64,000 nucleotides of DNA from Winslowiella toletana (GCF_017875465.1 NZ_JAGGMQ010000001.1:4340001-4404000); one strand, 5' to 3'; counted from the first letter of the stretch, positions 18,457 through 28,467 are shown. Made by a program: numbers and translations. Notes: generated by a model not told the origin, from the letters alone.

Positions 18457-21234
18457 ATGCATACGCTCACCCCGATACTCAACCCGCTAACCCTGCCGCG
18501 CGGCGCGGTACTTAAAAATCGGCTATTAATGGCGCCGATGACCACCTGCACCGGTTTTTATGACGGCACGGTTACCAGCGAGCTGGTGGAATACTATCGC
18601 GACCGCGCAGGCAGCATTGGCACCGTGATTGTTGAATGCTGTTTTATTGATCCTAAAGGCCCGGCTTTTCCGGGGGCAATCGGCATTGACAGCGATAATA
18701 AGATCGCGGGTCTGACGAAAATTGCTAACGCCATTAAGTCCAGAGGATCGAAAGCCATTCTGCAGATTTACCACGGTGGCAGGATGGTGGAGCCAGAGCT
18801 GATTGGCGGCAGAACCCCAGTCGCTCCCAGCGCCCTGGCAGCGCCGCGTGAGGGCGCGACGACGCCGCAGGCGCTGAGCGCTGAAGACGTCGATGTAATG
18901 ATCACCAAATTTGGTGATGCGGTAAACCGTGCGATCAAGGCCGGATTTGATGGCGTTGAACTCCATGGCGCTAACACTTATCTGATTCAGCAGTTCTACT
19001 CACCCAACTCCAATCAGCGTGACGACAAATGGGGCGGCAGCCGCGATAATCGCGCGCGCTTTCCGCTGGAAGTGCTGGAAATCACCCATAAAATGGCGGC
19101 GCGTTTTGCCGCCCCCGACTTTATTATCGGTTACCGCTTCTCGCCGGAAGAGCTTGAAGTGCCGGGCATCCGCTTTGACGATACCCTGTACCTGCTGGAG
19201 AAACTCGCCGCGCGCGGGCTGGATTATGTGCATTTCTCGATGGGGCAGGTGCTGCGTCCTTCCATCGTCGACACCAGCGATCCAACACCGCTGATCACTA
19301 AATTTCTCGCCATGCGCTCAGCAACGCTGGCGAAAATTCCGGTAATCGGTGTCGGTGGCGTGCTGAATAAGGCCGATGCCGAGAGCGCACTGGAGCACGG
19401 TTTTGATCTGGTGGCGGTGGGGAAAGCCTGTATCGCGTATCCGGACTGGGCCGACCGCATTATTAATAATGAACATCTGGAGCTGTTTATCGACAGCACC
19501 AAACGCGAAGCGCTGAATATCCCGGAACCGCTGTGGCGCTTCTCGCTGGTCGACGCCATGATCCGCGATATGAGCAGCAGCGGTCGTAAATATAAAGCCG
19601 GAGTCTATCAGGAGAAAGTAGAAGCTGAGGCGCTGAAGCTGCAAATCAACGTCGTCCTCGATACTGACCGCATCACCGATATTACGCTGGTGCCGGATGA
19701 TACGCTGGACGTCGATTTCACCACCACCTTCGAAAGTCTGCGCTCACGTATTCTGGTGGCTAACAGCCCGCATGTCGATGCAATTAGTGGTGCGACGACT
19801 CAGAGTGAGGCGCTAAAGAAAGCGGTCTCCCGTGCGCTGGCGACCTCCACGAAAGAGCATGTAATTGAGGAGGGGGGAAATCCGCAGGCCCCGCAAAATT
19901 ACGATGTGGTGGTGGTTGGCAGCGGCGGCGCCGGTCTGGCTGCTGCCATCCAGGCCTTTGATGAAGGCGCCCATGTGGTGATTATTGAGAAGATGCCCAC
20001 CATCGGTGGCAACACCATCAAAGCCTCGGTAGGAATGAACGCCGCAGAAACCCGTTTTCAGCAATTAAAGGGGATAAAAGACAGCAAAGATCTGTTTTAT
20101 GACGAAACGCTGAAGGGCGGCAAATTTAAAAACAATCCGCTGTTACTGCGTGAGTTTGTCGAGCTGGCGCCGGAAGCGGTTGAATGGCTGGCAGCGCACG
20201 GCATTGAACTGAACGATATCACCATCACCGGTGGGATGAGCATTGACCGTACCCATCGTCCGGCCGATCGTTCTGCGGTAGGCGGTTTCCTGATTAGCGG
20301 TCTGGTGAGAAATATAAATCAGCGCAATATTGAAGTGCTGCTGGAAACCTCGGTCGCTGAAATTCTGACGGAGAACGGCGCGGTTAGCGGCGTGAAGGTG
20401 GTGGATGAGTATAATGACAGCCGGATTCTGAATGCCAAAAGCGTCATCGTCGCGACCGGTGGTTTTAGCGCCAACCGAGAGATGGTGGTGAAGTATCGCC
20501 CGGAACTGGATGGTTTTGTCACTACCAACCATAAGGGCGCCACCGGCAGCGGTATCGCGATTCTGCAACAGATTGGCGCGGATACCGTAGATATGGGCGA
20601 AATCCAGATTCACCCGACGGTGGAACAAACCACTTCATACCTGATCTCTGAAGCGATTCGCGGCGGCGGCGCGATTCTGGTCAGTCAGGCCGGTAAGCGT
20701 TTCTATAACGAGATGGAAACCCGTGACAAAGTTTCGGCGGAGATTATTGCGTTGCCGGAGAAAAGCGCCTGGGTCATCTTTGATGAGCAGGTGCGACTGA
20801 ATAATAAAGCCGCTGATGAGTATATCGCCAAGGGCTTTGTGGTCAGCGCCTCTTCCCCACAGGCGCTGGCGGTGAAACTGAATATGGATTATCACGCCCT
20901 GCTGGCGACGCTTGAACGGTATAACCTGTTTGTCGGGCAGCAGAATGATGAAGACTTTGGTCGTCAGACCGCGCTGCGTCATCCGCTAAATCAGGGGCCA
21001 TTCTATGCTATCCGCGTAGCTCCTGGGGTGCATCACACGATGGGCGGCGTCACCATCAACACCGATACCGCAGTGCTGGATAGCCATAAACAGGTGATTA
21101 AAGGCGCGTGGGCAGCGGGGGAAGTGGTTGGCGGCATTCACGGTGCGAATCGTATCGGCGGCAATGCGGTGGCGGATATTATTATCTTCGGCATTCTGGC
21201 TGGCCGTAATGCGGCGGGGCTGGCGCGACAGTAA
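18457..21234 (+). CDS. Three-domain flavin reductase: OYE-like, FMN_bind and fumarate-reductase FAD domain
   Basis: A 925-residue cytosolic enzyme. ATG 18457 is preferred over an in-frame TTG at 18442 because GGAG lies 9 bases before it. Residues ~1-370 are an Old Yellow Enzyme-like NADH:flavin oxidoreductase barrel (QIYHGGRM, DGVELHGANTYLIQQFYSP); ~380-465 is an FMN_bind domain with DAISGATTQS (Thr447 in SGAT, the site that ApbE flavinylates); ~480-925 is a FAD_binding_2 subunit (GSGGAGLAAA, HRPADRSAVGG, GVHHTMGG, GGIHGANRIGGNA with the catalytic Arg). This is the layout of soluble NADH-dependent fumarate/acrylate reductases. The exact 2-enoate is unknown, and no apbE is in the window. Confidence 0.9.
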   Translation: MHTLTPILNPLTLPRGAVLKNRLLMAPMTTCTGFYDGTVTSELVEYYRDRAGSIGTVIVECCFIDPKGPAFPGAIGIDSDNKIAGLTKIANAIKSRGSKAILQIYHGGRMVEPELIGGRTPVAPSALAAPREGATTPQALSAEDVDVMITKFGDAVNRAIKAGFDGVELHGANTYLIQQFYSPNSNQRDDKWGGSRDNRARFPLEVLEITHKMAARFAAPDFIIGYRFSPEELEVPGIRFDDTLYLLEKLAARGLDYVHFSMGQVLRPSIVDTSDPTPLITKFLAMRSATLAKIPVIGVGGVLNKADAESALEHGFDLVAVGKACIAYPDWADRIINNEHLELFIDSTKREALNIPEPLWRFSLVDAMIRDMSSSGRKYKAGVYQEKVEAEALKLQINVVLDTDRITDITLVPDDTLDVDFTTTFESLRSRILVANSPHVDAISGATTQSEALKKAVSRALATSTKEHVIEEGGNPQAPQNYDVVVVGSGGAGLAAAIQAFDEGAHVVIIEKMPTIGGNTIKASVGMNAAETRFQQLKGIKDSKDLFYDETLKGGKFKNNPLLLREFVELAPEAVEWLAAHGIELNDITITGGMSIDRTHRPADRSAVGGFLISGLVRNINQRNIEVLLETSVAEILTENGAVSGVKVVDEYNDSRILNAKSVIVATGGFSANREMVVKYRPELDGFVTTNHKGATGSGIAILQQIGADTVDMGEIQIHPTVEQTTSYLISEAIRGGGAILVSQAGKRFYNEMETRDKVSAEIIALPEKSAWVIFDEQVRLNNKAADEYIAKGFVVSASSPQALAVKLNMDYHALLATLERYNLFVGQQNDEDFGRQTALRHPLNQGPFYAIRVAPGVHHTMGGVTINTDTAVLDSHKQVIKGAWAAGEVVGGIHGANRIGGNAVADIIIFGILAGRNAAGLARQ

Positions 21235-21410
21235 GGGAAGGGCGTGGGGGCCGGTTATCAACGACATCGGCCCCTCAATAGCAATGTTTTTTCAGTGACG
21301 ACTGGCGCAGCCGCATTTCGCCGTGCACGGCTTTAGCCAGATGCGAGTGCCTGATCTTAAGCTCGCCCTGCTGCCATCCGCCGTGGTGAGCAGAGCAAAA
21401 AATTCCGCTT

Positions 21411-22868
21411 TTAGCTTACGTTTACGCTGGTGCTGGCTGTCTTTTCGCCAAATTCTTCACGCATATGCTGCTCGATTTCCTCCAGGCTTTTACCACGCGT
21501 TTCCGGCAGCATAAAGGCGATAAAAATGAGTGACCCCACGTTGAGGACAGCAAAGATAAAGAAGGTTTTGCTGCCGGCATAGGCCATCAGCGGCGGGAAA
21601 CTAAACGCCACCAGGGCATTAAAGATCCACTGCATCGATACTGCTGTACCGGTCAGTGCGCCGCGCAGTTGCATCGGGAAGAGCTCCGACATCAGCAACC
21701 AGTAGACCGGTGAGATACACATCTGCATAAAGAACAGGAAGAGCAGGATCAGCGCCAGCGCCATATAACTTTGCGTCATTCCTGCAGGCATCAGGGTCAG
21801 AACCAGTCCCAGCAATATCTGGCTGGCGATAACGAAAAACAGACCGGTCATCAACATTTTGCGTCGCGGGAAACGACTTACCGCCCAGATGCCGACACAG
21901 GTGGCGATCACCGAAACCACGCCGTTACCAATGGTCGCCGCAATGGCTGCGCTGGTGCCGAGTCCGGTCGTCTTCAGGATAATCGGGGTGTAATACATAA
22001 AGCCGTTCACCCCGGTAAACTGAATCACGAAACCAAGGCCGGTTCCAATCAGCAGCAGGCGCAATACCCACTTTTCTTTGAGCAGGGTATAAACATCCGG
22101 TCCGCGTTCCGCTTTTCGGGCCTGTTTTTTCATCTGATCGAGTTCTTTACGCACCTCGCGCGGGGTTTCCCGCAGGTATTTCAGCGTTTTTTTGGCTTCT
22201 TTCAGCCGCCCTTCAGCCACCAGCCAGTGCGGCGAAGCCGGAACAAAAAAGGTGCCAATAAATAACAGCAGGCCTGGGATCATTGCGATGGCCAGCATAT
22301 AACGCCAGAGATGTTCATCGTGCAGCAGGTAACTGAGTAAAGTACTCGCCACATAAGCCACAAGTTGTCCGGTGACAATCATTAACTCATTACGGCTGAC
22401 CAGCGGCGCTCGCAGTTTGGGGCCGGCGATTTCAGCGATAAATACCGGCACGGTGGCCGAACCGCCACCCACTGCTATCCCCAGCAGAAAACGCATCGCC
22501 ACCATCACCGGCACGGATGGTGCCAGCGCGGTTCCCAGTGATCCAAGCACAAACAGCACGGCGAGGCTTCGCAGGGTGATACGGCGGCCAAACTTGTCGG
22601 AGAAAAATCCGCTAAGAAACGAACCCAGCGCGGCGCCAAACACCAGCGATGATGCCACCAGACCCTCAGTAAACGAAGTTAACCCCAGCCCACCCTGATC
22701 CACCGGTGAGGACATATAAGGTAAGGCGCCTGAAATAATGCCCGTATCATAGCCAAATGCCAGCGCCCCCATGGTCGCCACCAGCACTACAAAAAAAATT
22801 CTTTGCCTGACGGTAACTGCGGATGGAGATTCATCTGAAGCAGATGAATCAGTTGTTGTTGAGTTCAT
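21411..22868 (-). CDS. MFS sugar porter (xylose/galactose/inositol:H+ symporter type)
   Basis: A 485-residue member of the sugar porter family with 12 predicted membrane helices. Signature motifs are present: FGYDTGIISGALPY in helix 1, DKFGRRITLRS after helix 2, the RFLLGIAVGGGSATVPVFIAE segment, PASPHWLVAEGR after helix 6, QFTGVNGFMYYTP in helix 7, and PETRGKSLEEIE at the end. This fixes the family but not whether the substrate is a pentose, hexose or inositol. The gene is monocistronic with no sugar-catabolic neighbour. Confidence 0.93.
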   Translation of the reverse strand: MNSTTTDSSASDESPSAVTVRQRIFFVVLVATMGALAFGYDTGIISGALPYMSSPVDQGGLGLTSFTEGLVASSLVFGAALGSFLSGFFSDKFGRRITLRSLAVLFVLGSLGTALAPSVPVMVAMRFLLGIAVGGGSATVPVFIAEIAGPKLRAPLVSRNELMIVTGQLVAYVASTLLSYLLHDEHLWRYMLAIAMIPGLLLFIGTFFVPASPHWLVAEGRLKEAKKTLKYLRETPREVRKELDQMKKQARKAERGPDVYTLLKEKWVLRLLLIGTGLGFVIQFTGVNGFMYYTPIILKTTGLGTSAAIAATIGNGVVSVIATCVGIWAVSRFPRRKMLMTGLFFVIASQILLGLVLTLMPAGMTQSYMALALILLFLFFMQMCISPVYWLLMSELFPMQLRGALTGTAVSMQWIFNALVAFSFPPLMAYAGSKTFFIFAVLNVGSLIFIAFMLPETRGKSLEEIEQHMREEFGEKTASTSVNVS

Positions 22869-23019
22869 AGTGTCCCTGAATTAAGTGAAATAATAATAAG
22901 GCATCTCACATTTAAATTTAAAATCACAGAGTTCTGCGGTGAGGCGCGCGGGAAGTGTAGATGACAAATCCTTTTCTCACTAATGCATCAACAAAATAAT
23001 AATCAGGCAATGAAATAAA

Positions 23020-23277
23020 ATGGCTAAAACAGACACCGCCATTACTCTTTTGTTTGGCAAATCCCTTGTGCTGGATTTCGCGCAGGTTAAACAGGGACAG
23101 CGTGCAGGCCAACATAAGGAGTTTATGATGACGATGGCAGAAAAACTCGCGCAGGAAGGGGGTCAGGAAACAAAATTAGAAATTGCTCTCAAGATGCTGG
23201 CAGAGGGACTGAAGCCCTCTGCCGTGCTGAAAATGACCGGGCTGACGGAAGCTGAGCTGGACGAGATTCGTCACTGA
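23020..23277 (+). pseudogene. Rpn-family remnant (N- and C-terminal ends joined)
   Basis: An 85-codon frame whose second half (GQHKEFMMTMAEKLAQEG, then IALKMLAEGLKPSAVLKMTG and TEAELDEIRH) is the C-terminal tail of Rpn/YhgA-type recombination-promoting nucleases. The first residues MAKTDTA resemble the usual N-terminus. The ~220 residues between, including all PD-(D/E)XK residues, are missing, consistent with an internal deletion. It is closely related in its tail to the other fragment at 9882-10445. It could still be translated as a small tail protein, but nuclease activity is impossible. Confidence 0.7.
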
Positions 23278-23343
23278 GACCAGCAGAGAGTTATTATAAG
23301 TTTAAAAAAATCCTGGTGTCGGCCTTAGAAACTGCAATTTAAC

Positions 23344-23565
23344 TTATAGCCCTGAGGCCGTGGGGTAACGGCTGGGCCATATATCAGAGGGATGTTTTGA
23401 CAATACATCAGCAATAAGCCGCTCCCCCTTAGGCCATGGGCGCATCAGGGTGTTCCTCAGTGTCGAGGGAGCCAGCCCTGCTGCTCTGGAAAGCTCTGAC
23501 ATCGTTACTCCCCGGATTCTTAACTCTTTTTGAATTTGAGCAGATTTCCACTCTTTATTTTTCAC
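23344..23565 (-). CDS. Ner/Nlp (SfsB-like) small DNA-binding regulator
   Basis: A 73-residue helix-turn-helix protein that closely follows the phage Mu Ner/E. coli Nlp pattern: KEWKSAQIQKELRIRG, then TMSELSRAAGLAPSTLRNTL, then PWPKGERLIADVL and HPSDIWPSRY. The GTG at 23565 is preferred because AGGA lies about 9 bases upstream and the product then has the length of Ner/Nlp; the frame itself extends to a GTG at 23598. It is divergent from an XRE regulator, and the two share a control region of about 100 bases, an arrangement like a phage switch. Confidence 0.85.
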   Translation of the reverse strand: MKNKEWKSAQIQKELRIRGVTMSELSRAAGLAPSTLRNTLMRPWPKGERLIADVLSKHPSDIWPSRYPTASGL

Positions 23566-23656
23566 AGCAAATTTTCCTTTTTGTTGTCTATAAGTCACAT
23601 CACGTAAAATAACACACTTTTTTTGTGACTCATAGTCCGTGGACTGATAAGCATCA

Positions 23657-23893
23657 GTGAGTCATGTTACCCGGATGCATAATACAGAAACTATTCAGGC
23701 TCGCTTTGGTGAGCGCATCCGATCGCTTCGCACACAATCAGGCATGTCACAAGAAGTTTTTGCCGACAAGTGCGGGCTTGATCGCACCTATATCAGCGGT
23801 ATTGAGCGCGGAGTGCGTAATCCAACTTTGTTAGTTATTAATGTGCTGGCTAAAGGTCTGGATGTGAAGTTGAAGGCTCTGTTTGACTGGTGA
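23657..23893 (+). CDS. XRE-family helix-turn-helix regulator
   Basis: A 78-residue protein (72 if it starts at the ATG at 23675) formed almost entirely by one Cro/C1-type HTH: IRSLRTQSGMSQEVFADKCG, then LDRTYISGIERGVRNPTLLV and a short C-terminal LFDW. Its size and the DRTYISxIERGxRNPT core are typical of restriction-modification controller proteins and small phage repressors. No methylase or endonuclease gene is adjacent. The pairing with the Ner-like gene suggests a remnant of a prophage or transposable-phage control region. Confidence 0.85.
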   Translation: MSHVTRMHNTETIQARFGERIRSLRTQSGMSQEVFADKCGLDRTYISGIERGVRNPTLLVINVLAKGLDVKLKALFDW

Positions 23894-24070
23894 TGGCAGA
23901 GTAAAGAAAAGTAAATGCCCGTAGCGCATCATAAAAAATGGCGCGAAGGGCGAAGTTGAATCTGAGATTTTGTTTTTCTTCACGATGTGCCAGCGTTTTA
24001 CGATGCCGCGACCATAGAGTTATGCTATTTATTAGCAAGTAAATGATATGGCTAAGAGGATCGTTTTACG

Positions 24071-24649
24071 ATGGATATCAATCAACTACCTGCCAGTTTT
24101 CTTCATCATCAGCATTTTCAACTTATCGCGCCGGATATGGCGTGGGTTGAGGAAATGCGACTGACTCTGAATGACTTTGACGCCGCACACCACGAATTTT
24201 TGCTCTGGTCACCCGGGATCCATTCGCCTGAATCGGTGCGGGAAAATATGAGGATAGCAATTCATAATTTTCAGCAAAATCAGGAAGAGTATAAATTTCT
24301 GATTATCAGCAATGATAATGGCGGATTACTGGGATGCATCAGTCTCTTTATCCGCAATGCCCGTATTCCCAGCTATGAAATTGGCTACTGGCTGGCCACC
24401 AAAGCGATGGGGAAGGGTATCATGCATCAAGCCTGCAAAATGGTGACCCATATTGCTTGCGATTTCTTCAGGGCAAAAAGAGTGGAAATTCGTGTCGCCG
24501 GGCGTAACCAGCGCAGTCAGGCTGTTGCGGTGAAATGTGGGTTTAAACTAGAAGCTATGTTGCGCAATGAACGTACAGACAGTCTGGGCCATACAGATGA
24601 TACGTTGATCTATTGTTATTGTACGGCAGACAAAATGCAAAACGCCTGA
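24071..24649 (+). CDS. RimJ/RimL-type GNAT acetyltransferase
   Basis: A 192-residue GNAT protein of the RimJ/RimL/YdaF group: ELxxxDFDxxHxEFLxW-like N-terminus, beta4 GGLLGCISLFIRNARIPSYE, the GYWLATKAMGKGIMHQA acetyl-CoA pyrophosphate loop (A/KGKG), and RVEIRVAGRNQRSQAVAVKC with GF following. These enzymes acetylate protein N-termini, amino acids or small amines. It is a single gene, convergent with sotB. Substrate unknown. Confidence 0.88.
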   Translation: MDINQLPASFLHHQHFQLIAPDMAWVEEMRLTLNDFDAAHHEFLLWSPGIHSPESVRENMRIAIHNFQQNQEEYKFLIISNDNGGLLGCISLFIRNARIPSYEIGYWLATKAMGKGIMHQACKMVTHIACDFFRAKRVEIRVAGRNQRSQAVAVKCGFKLEAMLRNERTDSLGHTDDTLIYCYCTADKMQNA

Positions 24650-24670
24650 TGTCATTATCAGGCGCTTAAA
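24643..24670 (-). terminator. Terminator shared by sotB and the GNAT gene
   Basis: CGCCTGAT-GTCATT-ATCAGGCG: perfect 8-bp stem (24643-24664) overlapping the GNAT stop codon. Read on the minus strand it is followed by TTTTGCATTTT, so it mainly terminates sotB. Confidence 0.75.
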
Positions 24671-24691
24671 CTTACAAAGCCGTATCTGCTG

Positions 24692-25906
24692 TTATTCCAC
24701 TTCTGTCACCAGTGGATGCTCTTCCTGAACCGGCTGGCCGCTACCTTTGCGCAACATCCATACCGCATAGATCAGGGCCATCACTGCCGGAACGGCGCCG
24801 ATATAGCCTACCGATGACATGGAGAATTCTGCACTGACTTTATTACCCAGCAGCGCGCCGGCGCCAATGCCAATATTGAAAATACCTGAAAACATCGCCA
24901 TCGCCACATCGGTTGCATCCGGCGCCAGCGTCAGGACTTTCATCTGCATACCCATACCAATCATCATAAACGCGATGCCCCACAGCGAACAGAGCGCAAT
25001 CATCGCCAGTTCACTCACTGCAGCAGTGGTCAGCAACAGCAGGCACAGAGATAACAAGGCAATGGCGCTGGCCAGCACGACGTTAAGGTGGGCTTCGCCA
25101 TATTTACTGAAAATAATGCTACCGATAATCCCGGCGACACCCAGAACCAGCAACAGCAGAGTGGCAAAATTCTGGCTGAACCCCGCAACTTTTTGCACAA
25201 AAGGCTCGATATAGGTAAATGCGGTGAAATGCGCAGTCACCACCGCTACGGCCAGGGCGTAAAGGCCGAGCAGCGCCGGACGGCTCAGCAGCTCCGGAAG
25301 ATTTCTTATCGATCCCGCTTGTTCTGAAGAAACGTTCGGGATGATTTTGACAATCAGCCACAGCAGAATAAAGGCTACCGCTGCGATCACCAGAAACGTT
25401 GCGCGCCAGCCGAAACCCTGGCCAATGATTCTGCCCAGCGGCAGACCCAGTACCGATGCCAGAGCGGTGGCGGTAGCAATCAGACTGAGTGCGCGCGCGC
25501 GGTTACCCACTGGCGCCAGCCGTATCGCCAGCGAGGCAGTAATCGACCAGAACAGGGCGTGCGCCAGCGCGACACCGGCGCGGCTGATCAGTAACACGTC
25601 AAAATTCCACGCAAAAAATGACAGCAGATGGCTGCACATAAATAAGCCGAAAATAGTGATCAGCAGGGTACGGCGATTGACCTGGCTGGTCATCAGCATC
25701 AGTGGCAGTGACATCAGCGCCACTATCCACGCGTAAACGGTCAGCATGATGCCGGTCTGTGCTGACTCCATGCCGAAGCTGCTACCAATATCTGAGAGTA
25801 ACCCCACCGGGATATACTCAGTGGTGTTAAAAATAAATGCGGCCACAGCGAGTGTCATTACGCGTGACCATGCGGTTTTACGTGCAACAGCGTTGATATC
25901 AGACAT
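24692..25906 (-). CDS. sotB: SotB (YdeA)-like sugar/drug efflux MFS transporter
   Basis: A 404-residue, 12-helix DHA1 transporter that follows E. coli SotB closely: [20 protein letters not shown], then [45 protein letters not shown], and the [20 protein letters not shown] block. The start at 25906 (MSDINAV) matches the family length (396 in E. coli); a longer frame to 25942 lacks support. SotB exports arabinose and IPTG and limits sugar accumulation. It is monocistronic. Confidence 0.93.
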   Translation of the reverse strand: MSDINAVARKTAWSRVMTLAVAAFIFNTTEYIPVGLLSDIGSSFGMESAQTGIMLTVYAWIVALMSLPLMLMTSQVNRRTLLITIFGLFMCSHLLSFFAWNFDVLLISRAGVALAHALFWSITASLAIRLAPVGNRARALSLIATATALASVLGLPLGRIIGQGFGWRATFLVIAAVAFILLWLIVKIIPNVSSEQAGSIRNLPELLSRPALLGLYALAVAVVTAHFTAFTYIEPFVQKVAGFSQNFATLLLLVLGVAGIIGSIIFSKYGEAHLNVVLASAIALLSLCLLLLTTAAVSELAMIALCSLWGIAFMMIGMGMQMKVLTLAPDATDVAMAMFSGIFNIGIGAGALLGNKVSAEFSMSSVGYIGAVPAVMALIYAVWMLRKGSGQPVQEEHPLVTEVE

Positions 25907-26096
25907 AGGCAATCCGCTCTGGTGATAAAGAAGAAAGCGCAAGAGTCTAGATACCTGTGTGCAGAATTCAACCCGAATGTGATCTATGTCGCATTTTTGG
26001 CTAAGATATAACGTTGTTATGAAAAATTTTTATCGTCGGAGCTGACAGTCGCCACGGTTCATTCCACCTACTGCAACAGAAATACAGGGGCATAAT

Positions 26097-26831
26097 TTGC
26101 TGATAAAAAAGAAGAAAACTCGCTCACATACAGAAGATCGCTCGCTGGCGTTATTCTTAGCCACCAGTGCGGGAGTACTGAATGCGATGGCCTTTGGCGC
26201 CTTTGGTTTTTTTCCATCGCATATGACCGGTAACGCTTCGCAAATTTCGACCGAAGTACCCGGCGCGGAATATCATGATCTGCTGTTTCTTGCGGTGCTG
26301 ATCACGGCATTTATTGTCGGCTCAACCACCGCGCGTTTGCTGGTGATTACCGGCCTGAAGCGCAATCTGAGGACGATTTTCTGTCTGATACTTCTGGCAG
26401 AAGGCGTGATATTAACGCTGACTTCACTCTTTGAAACCGTCTTTTACTCGTCAAAAAATAACGGTGAAGTGCTGGTATTGCTCGGGTTCCTGATGGGCAT
26501 CCATAACTCTACCTCCACTCAGCTTTCCAACGGACGGGTGCGCTCAACTCATGTCACCGGCACCCTGACTGATGCCGGAATCGCGTTCGGTTCATATCTC
26601 TCCTCGTTTGTCAGCGCTGTTAAAGCTGGCGAGCGGCATTTCTACCAAAAACAGCTGCATACCCATCTGACGACCATTGCCTCTTTTCTGACCGGGTGTA
26701 TCGCCGGGTTCCTGTTATTTTCATCCTTTGGCTTCAGAGCGATGATCCCGCTGGGCCTGGTGCTGGTGCTGGTGGCTTTATCCACTATTGCTATGACATT
26801 GCATACGACAAAGGCGCGCAAAATCATTTAA
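26097..26831 (+). CDS. YoaK/DUF1275-family membrane protein
   Basis: A 244-residue integral membrane protein with about six hydrophobic segments. The DUF1275 signature is visible: LFLATSAGVLNAMAFGAFGF, then FPSHMTGNAS near residue 40, and GIHNSTSTQLSNGRVRSTHV with TGTLTD following. The TTG start is supported by AGGGG 6 bases upstream. The family is widespread, with no established function. It is a single gene, about 500 bases before the arn operon. Confidence 0.88.
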   Translation: MLIKKKKTRSHTEDRSLALFLATSAGVLNAMAFGAFGFFPSHMTGNASQISTEVPGAEYHDLLFLAVLITAFIVGSTTARLLVITGLKRNLRTIFCLILLAEGVILTLTSLFETVFYSSKNNGEVLVLLGFLMGIHNSTSTQLSNGRVRSTHVTGTLTDAGIAFGSYLSSFVSAVKAGERHFYQKQLHTHLTTIASFLTGCIAGFLLFSSFGFRAMIPLGLVLVLVALSTIAMTLHTTKARKII

Positions 26832-27326
26832 TTGCTGTGACGTTTGCGCTTTGTGTACCGCAGCTGAAGGGGGCTGACGCCCCCGGATCAATCTTACCGG
26901 CTGGTATCTCGGCTCACGGAACGGACTTGTGACAATATTGTGAAGCTAATCTTAACGTTAAAATAAATCTTCCTGTTACCGTTACGTCGCCACTGTGCCG
27001 ATTTATTCAATGCTGAGTAAACGGTGGTTAAATTTAACTCCTCAGCTTTACTGCAACTTCCTTCCTTATGTCATCTTAATTTTCAGCTAAGAAATCTCCT
27101 GTATTTTGTGGGAAATGTCGAATTATGGCGGTTTGTCCCGCGCTAAAGTGATTTAACTCCGACTTGCGTAGGTTCGGGGTGAAATTCGGTTAAGGATCTT
27201 CGTCAGTAAAAAAACGGCGGGAATCTGACTGAACGCACATTTCCAAGCTGTTGGCGGATTTTTTCAAATTGCAAATCGCACGTTCTGCTACATTTTCACC
27301 TGGTTATTAATAAGAGAAACTTAACT
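26832..27326. promoter_or_regulatory. Long arn operon control region
   Basis: 495 bases with no gene. It holds a GGGGGC-TGAC-GCCCCC hairpin (26869-26884) after the DUF1275 gene, then AT-rich sequence before arnB. Two candidate boxes fit known control of arn operons. A PmrA-like repeat CTTAAT-TTTCA-GCTAAG lies at 27075-27091 (first half perfect, second half 4 of 6). A reverse-strand PhoP-like pair, GTTTA and ATTTA with 11-base periodicity, lies at 27018-27033. Both are partial matches. Confidence 0.5.
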
Positions 27327-28466
27327 ATGTCTGACTTTCTTCCCTTTTCCCGACCGGCAACAGGTGAAGCTGAGCTGGCTGCCGTTGGCGATGTGCTGAA
27401 TTCCGGCTGGATCACCACTGGTCCCAAAAATCAGCAGCTTGAAAAGGCCTTTTGTCAGTTAACCGGCAATCAGCATGCGATTGCTGTAAGTTCTGCAACC
27501 GCCGGGATGCATGTCACGCTGATGGCATTGGGCATTGGCGCCGGCGATGAAGTGATTACCCCTTCGCTGACCTGGGTTTCCACGCTGAATATGATTGTGC
27601 TGTCAGGGGCTGAACCGGTGATGATTGATGTCGATCGTCACACGCTGATGATTACCCCGGAGCTGATTGAAGCGGCGATCACCCCGCGAACAAAAGCGAT
27701 TGTGCCGGTTCACTATGCGGGCGCACCGGCGGATATCGATGCGATCCACCGGCTGGGGCAGCGCTACGGCATTCCGGTGATTGATGATGCGGCCCACGCC
27801 GCTGGCACCTGGTATAAAGGCCGCCACGTTGGCGCCACCGGTACGGCAATTTTCTCCTTTCATGCAATTAAAAATATGACCTGCGCCGAAGGCGGTCTGG
27901 TGGTGACCGATGATGAAAAACTGGCAAATCGTATCCGTAGCCTGAAATTTCACGGTCTGGCTGTAGATGCCTTTGACCGTCAGACGCTCGGGCGCGCACC
28001 GCAGGCTGAAGTGATCAGCCCGGGCTACAAATACAATCTGCCCGATATCAATGCCGCCATTGCGCTGGTGCAACTGGCCAAACTTCCCCAGCTTAATGCC
28101 CGCCGTGCGCAAATTGCCAACCGCTATCTGCAGGAACTGCGGGATACGCCATTCCTGCCGCTGGCGCAGCCAGCGTGGGATCATCAGCATGCATGGCATC
28201 TGTTTATTATTCGCGTTGATCCACAGCGCTGTGGTCTGACGCGTGATGAACTGATGCAGGCGTTAAACGACCGCAAGATCGGCACCGGCCTGCATTTCCT
28301 TGCCGCGCATAGCCAGAAATATTACCGCGAGCGGTTTCCCGCGCTCTCCCTGCCTGAAACCGAGTGGAATGCGCAACGCATCTGCTCCATTCCGCTGTTT
28401 CCTGGCATGACTGATGACGATGCCAGCCGCGTGATTGCCGCGCTGCGCGATATTGCTGAGAAATAA
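27327..28466 (+). CDS. arnB: UDP-4-amino-4-deoxy-L-arabinose--oxoglutarate aminotransferase ArnB
   Basis: A 379-residue PLP enzyme of the DegT/DnrJ/EryC1 group, equal in length to E. coli ArnB. It transaminates UDP-4-keto-arabinose (product of the ArnA dehydrogenase domain) to UDP-L-Ara4N. Key parts are [20 protein letters not shown], the [10 protein letters not shown] block, the internal DDAAHAAGT and the PLP-lysine segment [15 protein letters not shown] (Lys about 183). It is the first gene of arnBCADTEF, which adds L-Ara4N to lipid A and gives resistance to polymyxin-type cationic peptides. Confidence 0.97.
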   Translation: MSDFLPFSRPATGEAELAAVGDVLNSGWITTGPKNQQLEKAFCQLTGNQHAIAVSSATAGMHVTLMALGIGAGDEVITPSLTWVSTLNMIVLSGAEPVMIDVDRHTLMITPELIEAAITPRTKAIVPVHYAGAPADIDAIHRLGQRYGIPVIDDAAHAAGTWYKGRHVGATGTAIFSFHAIKNMTCAEGGLVVTDDEKLANRIRSLKFHGLAVDAFDRQTLGRAPQAEVISPGYKYNLPDINAAIALVQLAKLPQLNARRAQIANRYLQELRDTPFLPLAQPAWDHQHAWHLFIIRVDPQRCGLTRDELMQALNDRKIGTGLHFLAAHSQKYYRERFPALSLPETEWNAQRICSIPLFPGMTDDDASRVIAALRDIAEK

Positions 28467-28467
28467 T

